Shown: piece after piece, positions 1 through 8,871 of the stretch
Layout of the letters: every line of letters begins with the position of its first letter
Position numbering within the stretch: the first letter of the stretch is position 1
Origin: Herbiconiux daphne
GTDB taxonomy: Bacteria > Actinomycetota > Actinomycetes > Actinomycetales > Microbacteriaceae
Assembly (NCBI RefSeq): GCF_024979295.1
Contig: NZ_JANLCJ010000002.1
Coordinates: forward strand, 620,001-684,000
Reading direction: 5' to 3'
DNA: 64,000 bases
Program-made: the position numbers and the translations under genes
The notes under the pieces: model-generated
The model's input: the letters and a program-made list of their open reading frames with translations, nothing else
Database searches by the model: none
What the model was told of the DNA's origin: nothing

Positions 1-3000
1 CTCTGGAAAGACCTCGACGAGAACTGGGAGTCGCTCGCGGGCAACCCCCTGGTGAAGCACCTCATCGAGACGCCGACGGCGCCGTTCATCGACCCCGTGC
101 CCGAGGCGACGGCCGAGAACGCCGTCGACCTCGACGCCCTGAGCGCCCAGTGCCCGGTGCCCGCCGACTCCTCGCAGCTCGAAGCGGTGGCCGAGGCCGC
201 GCAGGGCCGCACCTTCGTGCTCGAGGGACCTCCCGGCACCGGCAAGTCGCAAACCATCACGAACCTGCTCGCGAAAGCACTCACCGACGGTAAGCGCGTG
301 CTCTTCGTGGCCGAGAAGCGCGCCGCCCTGTCCGTGGTGCAGCGCCGCTTCGAAGAGATCGGCCTCGGCCCGTTCTCGCTCGACCTCCACGACAAGGGCG
401 CTCGCCCCGCAGCCGTGCGGTCGCAGATCAAGGCCGCCCTCGAGCATCGCGTCACGACGGATGGCGCCGCCCTCAGCACCAACCTCGAGATCGCGAACTC
501 CAACCGCCGTACGCTCTCGCGCTACGCCGAGCGCCTGCACGAGAAGAACTCGGCCGGCCTCTCGCTCTATTCCGCCCGCACGAGCGAGCTGGCGGCGGAT
601 GCGTTCGTGCCCGAGATGCCCGTTCCGTCGGGTCTGGTCTCCGGCGGCTCGTCCGACGACTTCGAGGCGATCCGGGTGGCCCTCCGCGACCTCCCCGAGA
701 CGGCCGACTACGTGCGCCCGCAGCGGGTGAACCCCTGGGGCCTCGTTGTCGACCGACCGGACGCCCCGGCCGACTCGACCGCGGTGCACACCGCCGCGCA
801 GACCCTCGACCGGGCGATCGCGGCGGCACTCGAAGCGGGTGCGACCTTCGACTTCATCGCGCTCGCGACCTCCCCCGAGCAACTCGCCGACTGGTCGCGC
901 ATCGACGGCTACCAGCGCGAGCCACTCGCCACCATCGACGCAGCGCGCGACACCACGACGCCCAGCGCCTGGAATACCGCGGCGCAAGCGGTCGTCGACC
1001 AGCTGGCCGCCCTCACGCAGTCACCCCCGGCCTGGTTGCAGCAGGCCCACCCCGAGGCCGTCACCCTCGACATCGCGGGCATCCACGCCGAGGCCCTCGC
1101 CGCCGACCAGTCCGGCTTCTTCGGCCGCAAAAAGCGCCGTCGTGCGGTCGCCACAAAGCTGGCCCCGGCCCTGCGCTCCCCCGACGCGGTCGACCTCAAG
1201 CAGCTCTCGACCCTCACCGGCCAGATCGCCGAGTCGGCCGCCTACCTCCAGTCCCTCCGCGCCTACATCCAGCAGCTCGCCGGCGTGCGGATCGCCGCCG
1301 ACTGGAACCCGCTCCGCCCGAGCGACGCCGAATCCGTGACGACGCAGATCGCCTGGCTCCGCTGGGTCGGCACGACCATCGGCGTCCGCCCCGGCGAGGA
1401 CCCGGATGCGTTCACCGCCGAGTCCCGCCGCCTGTACGAGTCGACGCCCCCGGATGCCTCCCGCGCCGCCGCGATCGCAGCGCTGGCAACAGCGTGGTCG
1501 GCCCTCATTACGGCAGCTCGCACCTCGGCAAGCGATCTCGGCGCGTGGGCCTCCGGCCCGGCGGGCGTGACGGGCCACGGTGCCTCGACCGGCCAGACCG
1601 CCCCGACAAGCCGGTCTCACGAGCCCCAGCGCCAAACCTTCTTCGAGACCTGGGCCGCCACCCGCACCGGCCGCAACCTCGACTCCCCCACACCCGTGTC
1701 CCTCGACCGCTGGCTGGCCTTCACCCGCGCCCTCGAACCGCTCCGCCGCCGCGGAATGACCGACGCAGTCAAGGCGCTCGAGACCGGCGAGCTCACCGCG
1801 GATGACGCACGCCTCTCGTTCGAGAAGGGTCTCGCCGCGGCATCCGTCGACGAACGCGAACAGACGACCGCCCTGGCCGACTTCGACCCGACCGCCCACA
1901 ACCGCTCGATCGAGCGCTTCACCACGAGTGCGCTGGCGATCCGCGCCGAGCTGCCGAACGCCATCCCGGCGCACGTGCTGGCGCTCCGGCGTTTCGATTC
2001 GAGCGCGCCGGCCGGCCAGGTGGGTCTGCTGCGCCGCCAGCTCGAACGCCAGCGGGGCGGGATGAGCGTGCGCACGCTGCTCGACACCTTCGGTGAGCTG
2101 ATCACGCAGGTGCTGCCGATCACGCTGATGTCGCCCGAGTCGGTGGCGCGCTTCTTCCCCGCGAAGCCGGGCCTGTTCGATATGGTCGTGTTCGACGAGG
2201 CCTCGCAGATCCGGGTGGCGGATGCCGTGGGTGCGATGGGTCGCGCCGATTCGGTCGTGGTGGTCGGTGACAGCAAGCAGATGCCGCCCACCAGCTTCGG
2301 CGAGACGGCGCTCGATGCCGACGACGAGGTCGAGCTCGAGGCCGTCGTGGTGCACGACGAGGAGTCGATCCTCTCGGAGTGCGTGCAGTCGCAGGTGCCG
2401 AGCAAGTGGCTCTCGTGGCACTACCGCAGTCAGGACGAGTCGCTCATCTCGTTCAGCAATCACCACTACTACGAGAGCCGGCTCTCGTCGTTCCCGGCGC
2501 CGCTGAGGTCGGCCGAGCGCGAGTCGCGCGACGGCTACGGTGTCTCGATGGTGCGGGTGAACGGCACCTTCAACCGCTCGGGCAAGGGCAAGGAGCTGCG
2601 CACGAACCGCATCGAGGCCGAGGCGATCGTGGCCGAGATCCGTCGCCGCTTCGAGGCGGCTTCGGCCGCGCAGACGGATGTTCCGCCTGCCGCTTTCGAG
2701 GCCCCGTCGCTGGGTGTAGTGACGTTCAACGCCCAGCAGCGCGACTTCATCGAGAACCTGCTGCGCGACACCGGTGACGAGCGCATCCTGAACGCCCTCG
2801 ACAACGACAGCGAGGGCCTGTTCGTGAAGAACCTGGAAAACGTGCAGGGCGACGAGCGCGACGCGATCCTGTTCTCGATCGCGTTCAGCGTGAACGAAAA
2901 GGGCTTCCTGCCGCTGAACTTCGGCCCCCTGCAGCGCGCCGGTGGCGAGCGCCGCCTCAATGTGGCGGTCACGAGGGCGCGCCGTCAGGTGCTGCTCTTC

Positions 3001-4263
3001 GCCAGCTTCGACCCATCAGAGCTCCGCGCCGAGCAGACGAGCTCGATCGGTGTGAAGCACCTGAAGTCGTACCTCGAGATGGCGGCAAGCGGCTCGGAAG
3101 CCCTCGAGGCCGACCCCCGCCGCACAGCGATCTTCGACCGCCACCGAGACGACATCGCCAACGAACTGCGGATGCGCGGCCTCGCGGTGAAGACGGATGT
3201 CGGCCTCTCCGACTTCCGAGTCGACCTGAGCATCGCGCCCACAGACGCCCCCGACCGCCCCCTGCTGGCGGTCCTCCTCGACGGCGACTCCTGGAAGTCC
3301 CGCCGAACGGTCGCCGACCGCGACGGCCTCCCCACCGAGGTCCTGAAGAACCTCATGCACTGGCCAGCGGTCGAACGCGTCTGGCTCCCGGAGTGGCTGC
3401 ACGCCCGCGAGGCGGTCCTCGACCGCCTCGAACTAGCGATCGCCGACGTCCAGGCGGCCGACGCCAACGGCGCCCAGCTCGCCCGAGTCGACTCGATGGT
3501 CGAGCAAGCGCTCGAGGCCGACGAAGATATCGAGAGCCCCGCGACGTATGCGGCCGCGCCCGCGCGCTCCGCAGAAGCGCCGACCAGCGACGACCTCGCC
3601 GCAGCGAATGCTCCCAACCTCTTCAAGAACCTGGCGAGCGCACCTCCCGCGCAGCGTTCCATAATCGACGACCTCATCGAGCCCTACACCCCGTGGACGC
3701 TGCGAAGGGTCGGCTCGATCGCCGTCCTAGACGCGCTCCCCCGGCACGACGCCGCCCGGGCGGTGGAGGCCGTCATCCGAGAGATCGTGGCGACGGAGGG
3801 CCCGGTCCACCTGGTGAGGCTGGCGAAGCTCGTGGCAGCCGCCTTCGACCTGAACAAGGTCGCCCAATCCCGAGCAACAGCCATCCTGAGCTTCGTCCCA
3901 CCAGAGATGAAGGCGCGCTCGACCGAGCCCTTCGCTTGGCCCGCCGAGCTCGACCCGGTAACGTGGCGCCGCGCGCGCTCCTCGCAACAGGGCGAAGCCC
4001 GCCCGCTCGATCACGTCTCCCTGATCGAGATCGCGAACGCCATGTCGATTGTTGCGGAGGCCTCAGCCGGCCTGGCCGTGCCCGACCTCAAGCGCGAGGC
4101 GCTGGCGATTTTCGGCGGCAAGCGGATGACCGAGGCGATCAGCGCCCGCCTCGACACCGCCCTCACATGGGGCATCGAGGGTGCGCGCCTGACCCGCACG
4201 ACCTTCAACATCATTCAGCCGACGAGTCCGCCGAGCTCCAGTCCCGCAAATTCACAAGCGTGA
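1..4263 (+). CDS. DUF4011-helicase-Vsr type superfamily 1 helicase/nuclease (5' partial)
   Basis: The frame is open to base 1, so the start and the expected DUF4011 N-terminus lie outside the window. Counting from GTG 52, a P-loop GPPGTGKSQ is at residues 59-67. It is followed by Walker B VVFDEASQIR (bases 2185-2214), GDSKQMPPTS, the HYRSQDESLISFSN motif and motif VI VAVTRAR (2962-2982). About bases 3130-3420 (LLDGDSWKSR to LPEWLHAR) resemble the Vsr-like REase domain named after Microbacterium MTES_1575, and the tail resembles DUF3320. Helicases of this order are known as single-gene antiphage candidates (the 'Hhe' type). A role in attacking foreign DNA is inferred from domains and from the defence genes that follow. 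Its base composition is high-GC, unlike its downstream neighbours, so it may be resident rather than part of the transferred segment. Confidence 0.85.
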   Translation, partial: LWKDLDENWESLAGNPLVKHLIETPTAPFIDPVPEATAENAVDLDALSAQCPVPADSSQLEAVAEAAQGRTFVLEGPPGTGKSQTITNLLAKALTDGKRVLFVAEKRAALSVVQRRFEEIGLGPFSLDLHDKGARPAAVRSQIKAALEHRVTTDGAALSTNLEIANSNRRTLSRYAERLHEKNSAGLSLYSARTSELAADAFVPEMPVPSGLVSGGSSDDFEAIRVALRDLPETADYVRPQRVNPWGLVVDRPDAPADSTAVHTAAQTLDRAIAAALEAGATFDFIALATSPEQLADWSRIDGYQREPLATIDAARDTTTPSAWNTAAQAVVDQLAALTQSPPAWLQQAHPEAVTLDIAGIHAEALAADQSGFFGRKKRRRAVATKLAPALRSPDAVDLKQLSTLTGQIAESAAYLQSLRAYIQQLAGVRIAADWNPLRPSDAESVTTQIAWLRWVGTTIGVRPGEDPDAFTAESRRLYESTPPDASRAAAIAALATAWSALITAARTSASDLGAWASGPAGVTGHGASTGQTAPTSRSHEPQRQTFFETWAATRTGRNLDSPTPVSLDRWLAFTRALEPLRRRGMTDAVKALETGELTADDARLSFEKGLAAASVDEREQTTALADFDPTAHNRSIERFTTSALAIRAELPNAIPAHVLALRRFDSSAPAGQVGLLRRQLERQRGGMSVRTLLDTFGELITQVLPITLMSPESVARFFPAKPGLFDMVVFDEASQIRVADAVGAMGRADSVVVVGDSKQMPPTSFGETALDADDEVELEAVVVHDEESILSECVQSQVPSKWLSWHYRSQDESLISFSNHHYYESRLSSFPAPLRSAERESRDGYGVSMVRVNGTFNRSGKGKELRTNRIEAEAIVAEIRRRFEAASAAQTDVPPAAFEAPSLGVVTFNAQQRDFIENLLRDTGDERILNALDNDSEGLFVKNLENVQGDERDAILFSIAFSVNEKGFLPLNFGPLQRAGGERRLNVAVTRARRQVLLFASFDPSELRAEQTSSIGVKHLKSYLEMAASGSEALEADPRRTAIFDRHRDDIANELRMRGLAVKTDVGLSDFRVDLSIAPTDAPDRPLLAVLLDGDSWKSRRTVADRDGLPTEVLKNLMHWPAVERVWLPEWLHAREAVLDRLELAIADVQAADANGAQLARVDSMVEQALEADEDIESPATYAAAPARSAEAPTSDDLAAANAPNLFKNLASAPPAQRSIIDDLIEPYTPWTLRRVGSIAVLDALPRHDAARAVEAVIREIVATEGPVHLVRLAKLVAAAFDLNKVAQSRATAILSFVPPEMKARSTEPFAWPAELDPVTWRRARSSQQGEARPLDHVSLIEIANAMSIVAEASAGLAVPDLKREALAIFGGKRMTEAISARLDTALTWGIEGARLTRTTFNIIQPTSPPSSSPANSQA

Positions 4264-4737
4264 TCCACACATCGCCGCGCGACCCAGCTCACAACACGAA
4301 CTCCTGGATCGCAGTCCATCGTCGTGAAAGCCAGTCCTGCTGCGTAGGCTCCCCCACTTGTAGCCACCGGCCTCGAGGTCGATCGACCGCCCGGAATAGA
4401 ACTAGTCAGGTGATTCAGTGCTCACTCGAAGGAGCTGCACCGTGTCAAGTAGATGCCAACTGTTTGACGCTGTTGCGTGTGTATCGGCCCGAAGCGTGTA
4501 CCCCGATTTAGGTGGCACAGGATAACCGGCTCGAGCGAGTCCTAGCGGAGCCTCCTTTGCTCTTCGAACCGAGTTGGCGGATACGAGCATTGCGACGGTC
4601 TGACGCCCACCTTGTGCTGGCGACACTCCTTAATTCGCGGCGAGTTGGTTTTCGATCATCATCGAACGACCAGAAACGCAATTGGAACATATGTCAGTGC
4701 CGGTCATGCTTTCGCTAGCAGCCGCTAGGGTGCACAT
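4264..4737. other. Intergenic region, no gene seen
   Basis: These 474 bases separate the helicase from the STAND-like gene. Base composition drops visibly from here. Short open frames exist on both strands but none has a ribosome site or recognisable product. I see no strong terminator hairpin with a T-run. The promoter of the next gene should lie at the right end. Confidence 0.5.
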
Positions 4738-7700
4738 GTGCGAATGAAGGGTAAACACGTTGGTGCGGTTGTCGGCGGCCTCATTGCGTTCGGCGCTCCG
4801 ACATTGGCTGTCCTGCTCGGATTCCCAACGACGCTAGCTGTCGTGGCCTTTGCGGCAGCGGTCTTGATTGGCAGCGCGTATGGGCTGGTGACGGCCCACT
4901 CACGACGGGCCGCCAGCCCCACCCGGTTGCTTTCCGTGAGGCTCTCAAACAACCTATCTGAGGAGATTGGTACAGCGTTTGGAACCGCATCGCTTGACAT
5001 CTATGTCGAGCGGGAGTGCGAGGAAAGTCTTCGCGCTGCAGCCATCACTACCACTGATCCCATCGTCCAAATTCTCAGCGCCGATGCCGGCTCGGGAAAG
5101 ACGAGCATCCTTTGGAACCTCCATCGTCAGTTGACGAAGCTCGGACACTATCCGATTCTGGTTTCCGCTGCCTGGCTGAGCGCAACTACAACGCAAGCTG
5201 CGCTACCAAAAGACACACTCATCAGGGACATGCGCAGCTTGCTCGATCAGAGGCGAAGGCCCATTGTGCTCATTGACACTGTGGATCTACTTCTCCACAA
5301 CTCGAATTCACGCGTACTGACGCTCGACCTAGTCGCAATTCTTCAGGAAATGAATCTCGCCGTGGTGCTGGCAACCAGACCATCCGAAGAGGAAGTTTTG
5401 CCGACCTCTCTCGGCAAAGTGATTCAACTCGACCGCTATACGCCACGTGAAGTGTCAGTTGCCGTTCACGCTCTCGTTCGGCGCTTTGCACCCGGCGAGG
5501 ATGCTTTCATCGCGGAAGCCGAGATACAAGACGCGGTCGCTAGGGGACTACCGGTCCGAGAGGTCTGTGAGAAGCCATTGTTCCTGCGGATGCTTTTCGA
5601 ACTTGCTCAGCCAAATCTGCCTGATCTTCGAGAGACAGACGTAACTTCTTTGTACCGGCAATATTGGGATGACCGTATCGAATCGGATAAGCGCGTCGGC
5701 GCCCTGAGCGAGAGCGAAAATCTCTCGTCCCATGCCGCTGCAACAGCACTCCTGATGCTTTCGAGCGGGACCCCTGAGGTCAGGTCATCATCGCTCCTCG
5801 AACGCGCTCCGCATGAACTCATTGCAATCGAACCCTTCTCGAACCGTTCGTATCGCGAAGGACTCATGACGCTGACAGAGCGAGGGGTTCTCGTAGAGGA
5901 AGGGCAACTCGTCAGTTTCTTCCATCAGACAATGTTCGAGTTTGTCGCCGCCCTGGCCATTCGCCGAAGAGGGCGAAGCGGTGACCTAGAACTACTGCTC
6001 CGCCACGTGCTTGACAATCCACTGGACCTGTTTGTCGGTGCAGTGCTTGAGCAATACCTGCTGCTCAGCGCCGACGATTCTCTGGGACGCGACAGCGTAG
6101 CCGAGGTGACTAAAGCACTCATAGACAGCGGAGCCACCGGCCTAGCAAACCATGCAATAAGAACCCTGGCACGCAAGCCGACGCTCATTAACCTACAACC
6201 AAATGTGCTCGACGGCCTCGGACACTCTCAAACCGAGCATCTCATCACCCTCAGTGCCTCCGGGAGCCTGCCGGACTATGAGAATTTGGCGACCCTCTAT
6301 CGCTCTGTATGGAAGACCGGCTCCAGAGCCGTCCGTAAAGCCATCACAACTGCACTGCTCCGGCTCGCGCCTCGAAACATTGATTGGGCTCGCCAGACGT
6401 CTGCTCTACTCGGAGTAGTAGTGCAAGCCACACGAGATCCGGAGACGGTCCAGCGGCTTACAGAACTCCACATCCTGCTTTATCGGAAGGGACGACAATC
6501 GGACGCCGACCAGATTGCAATGATTCTGCGCAAGCTCGACGATATTTCGCGACCGACGTTCATTGAAACGCTTACGCATTTGGGAGACCGATGGGCAGTA
6601 ATCGGAGACGCAGTACTCCTTGCGGCCGTACGCGGTGCCATCGGCCACAACATGGCGAACAAGAAGACCGATATGGATGGATTACAACGCGCCTACGGCC
6701 ACTTGCTCTACCATTCCGCTCCTCTCGAAGACGGCCAGTATTGGACGACACTCGCCGAACGCGTAGCGCAATCTATCGTCGAAGAACCAACTAGTCCAGA
6801 TCTTGCCGCCTACCTTCACTCCCTCGCGGAATTTCTTAGCACAAGCAACACAGCACCCACTATTCACGGCATTCTTAAGGCAGTGCGCTCTGCCCCACCC
6901 GGATCAGCGCCACGGCTCCTAGCCAGGTGCTTCTACGGCCCCCTGCTCGAGGGCAAGTCACTCGCAACGATCGCGCTCACCATCAGCCTTCAGGACGACC
7001 TACAAGGTCTGCCCGTGGCAAAGCGCGGCCTGAAATCCGACCATCAGCATCGGGCAAACGTCGCACGCATCGCTCTGTCGCATCCCAACACAAACGATTC
7101 GCTAATCAAAGACATAACAAGCCCATTGGCGATAAGGGATTCCACCATTCTTCGCCGCGCGGACGGACTAGTTGCGGTCCTCCCTCACATGTATCGCGCC
7201 GGCGTGCCAGGCAGCCGTGAGCAAATCCAGGACCTACTTGTACATAGAGATGTCGATTCGCGCATCGCACGGAGAGAATTCCTCAACCGAGCAGACATTT
7301 ACCTTGCAGACCCGTACATCGCTGAGTACTACGTCCAAATCTCGATCGAAGAGAATGACTCTGGGCGCCTCACCCACGCTCTTAGAGATCCGCACGCAAT
7401 GGCTGCGCTAGAGAACCACAAAGCCGCCCTGAGCGAACTGATCACCGACAACCTCAAAAGCTCGGCCCTTCCGCAGCGCGAGGGAGCGAATACGTGGTTG
7501 CTAGCAGTTCGTGCTGGAATTTTGAAGCCAGACTTCGATGACGTGGATAGCGCTCTGATCGAGCTGAGTGACTTGAAAGCGCGCACTCATCTAGTTAACC
7601 TTCTGCGCGAACTTAGCGAGAATAACCCAGACATCTGCTCCAAAGTCCTTTCCTCACTTGAACGAGAAGTTCGCTGGGTTTCCAACCTTTCACGAGACAG

Positions 7701-8265
7701 CAATCAGCGTGAGCGCGACATTTATCGTGACTCCGTGGACAACGCAACGGCGTATGTCATTGCCTCACAACCTGAGGTCACCGATTTTGACTACACAACT
7801 CTGATCTCGCTCGCTTCGCGCCGACGAAAAGTCGACAGCAATGTGGAAGTGGATCTTTACCGCGCCGTCAACCGGGTGATTGTCAAGGTTGCACCAGCCG
7901 CGCCGGATATCGCGCTAGAACGACTCCTTACCGCGGCCTCGTCTGCAGCCATCAGTGACATCAGCGGAGCGCAACAAAAAGACATCGCCGCTTATCTATT
8001 CTCGGCGCAACGCTCGGTCATGCGGGAAGTCGGACGGAGCTCACTTCGCCGCCTCATCCTCAGCACCGAGACGCTCCCCGAACCAATCGCGGAGTCGTTT
8101 ATAAGAAACTGCTTCTCGTATAGGCGAACAGACTCACGCCCCAGCTTCAGCGAGCTTCTCAAGCGGGCGAACCTCCATGTTGGGCTCGCCCATTTGATTA
8201 CCACCAACCTCGAATCAGCAACCCGCAGGATCGGATCGGGCACCTTCCCGAAGATCCTCGCCTAG
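4738..8265 (+). CDS. Membrane-anchored NACHT/STAND-like NTPase
   Basis: A protein of 1175 residues. Residues about 9-50 form two hydrophobic segments, followed by a basic turn (HSRR). The P-loop ADAGSGKTS lies at 115-123 and a Walker B-like RPIVLIDTVDLLL at 174-186, with a winged-helix-like stretch to about residue 400. The remaining 750 residues are mostly alpha-helical with no recognisable catalytic motif, as expected for a repeat-type sensor. This layout (NTPase plus long helical C-terminus) is that of STAND/NACHT proteins, many of which act in phage or stress sensing. Here the membrane segments could be the effector, which is inference. The start is GTG 4738, with ATG 4744 an equally good alternative. 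Codon usage is less GC-rich than in flanking core genes, suggesting transfer. No partner gene is close by. Confidence 0.72.
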   Translation: MRMKGKHVGAVVGGLIAFGAPTLAVLLGFPTTLAVVAFAAAVLIGSAYGLVTAHSRRAASPTRLLSVRLSNNLSEEIGTAFGTASLDIYVERECEESLRAAAITTTDPIVQILSADAGSGKTSILWNLHRQLTKLGHYPILVSAAWLSATTTQAALPKDTLIRDMRSLLDQRRRPIVLIDTVDLLLHNSNSRVLTLDLVAILQEMNLAVVLATRPSEEEVLPTSLGKVIQLDRYTPREVSVAVHALVRRFAPGEDAFIAEAEIQDAVARGLPVREVCEKPLFLRMLFELAQPNLPDLRETDVTSLYRQYWDDRIESDKRVGALSESENLSSHAAATALLMLSSGTPEVRSSSLLERAPHELIAIEPFSNRSYREGLMTLTERGVLVEEGQLVSFFHQTMFEFVAALAIRRRGRSGDLELLLRHVLDNPLDLFVGAVLEQYLLLSADDSLGRDSVAEVTKALIDSGATGLANHAIRTLARKPTLINLQPNVLDGLGHSQTEHLITLSASGSLPDYENLATLYRSVWKTGSRAVRKAITTALLRLAPRNIDWARQTSALLGVVVQATRDPETVQRLTELHILLYRKGRQSDADQIAMILRKLDDISRPTFIETLTHLGDRWAVIGDAVLLAAVRGAIGHNMANKKTDMDGLQRAYGHLLYHSAPLEDGQYWTTLAERVAQSIVEEPTSPDLAAYLHSLAEFLSTSNTAPTIHGILKAVRSAPPGSAPRLLARCFYGPLLEGKSLATIALTISLQDDLQGLPVAKRGLKSDHQHRANVARIALSHPNTNDSLIKDITSPLAIRDSTILRRADGLVAVLPHMYRAGVPGSREQIQDLLVHRDVDSRIARREFLNRADIYLADPYIAEYYVQISIEENDSGRLTHALRDPHAMAALENHKAALSELITDNLKSSALPQREGANTWLLAVRAGILKPDFDDVDSALIELSDLKARTHLVNLLRELSENNPDICSKVLSSLEREVRWVSNLSRDSNQRERDIYRDSVDNATAYVIASQPEVTDFDYTTLISLASRRRKVDSNVEVDLYRAVNRVIVKVAPAAPDIALERLLTAASSAAISDISGAQQKDIAAYLFSAQRSVMREVGRSSLRRLILSTETLPEPIAESFIRNCFSYRRTDSRPSFSELLKRANLHVGLAHLITTNLESATRRIGSGTFPKILA

Positions 8266-8871
8266 ATGCGGTCAGAGGATCGCACGAACGGTCGCGATGT
8301 CATCTGGTTCGAACCAGAAACGCGTGCTGCTTACGTGGCAGAATCCGCATGTTCACCTAGTTTAGAGGCCCCGATGACCACGTCAAGCGAGGTTGATCGC
8401 GACTGTGATGAGTCATTATTAAGTCACGCGAGCGAGCCCATTCCGCCACGCTGCCGTCGGCTATCGAGCCTGTACGGATAATGCGAATGTGCGGTCTATC
8501 CCAACCTGGCGCCATCCACGATCTGATCCGGAAACGGCCAAACGTGATGTAATTTCTCGGCTGGTTGATTCCCCTCGGGGCGAAGTTTCGCGTGGTGTGG
8601 CGATTCGGTCAAGGCGATAAGAGTGCCGCTCAAGCGACTCGCGCGGAACAAGATGAGTCACTAACAGCTGAAACTTCGCGCTCGACTATAATCTCGTAAA
8701 GGGATACGCAGATAGTCGGTGGGGGCTCCGCGGTCGTCTTATGCGACTTGATGTGGGGGGGTGATCACCAATCTGCCTACTATGCGACGTTGCATCGAAA
8801 GTCATAAGAGCATTCGTCGCCTTGCGCCGGCGGAGGAGCCGATCTTCTCTAGTAGCAACGATGCAGGGGGG
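8266..8871. other. Intergenic region with no confident gene
   Basis: About 600 bases lie between the STAND-like gene and the ATPase pair. A 71-codon frame starts right after the TAG at 8263, but it has no ribosome site and a low-complexity product, so I do not call it. Several short palindromes are visible: GGTTCGAACC near 8310 and CCCCTCGGGG near 8570. Runs of six or seven G at about 8754-8760, 8866-8871 and 8874-8879 precede the candidate starts of the next gene. Confidence 0.45.

Noticed and set aside
1021..2466. 481-codon minus-strand open frame
   Set aside because: It is antisense to the helicase motifs, has high-GC shadow composition and no family pattern.
8296..8330. tRNA-like GGTTCGAACC stretch
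   Set aside because: Only the T-loop-like element is present; no acceptor, D or anticodon arm can be folded.
8266..8481. 71-codon ORF directly after the STAND-like gene
   Set aside because: No ribosome site, low-complexity product and no coding-like codon pattern.
8650..8690. Hammerhead ribozyme-like GATGAGTC...GAAAC
   Set aside because: The catalytic core order and stem II pairing do not fit; chance match.
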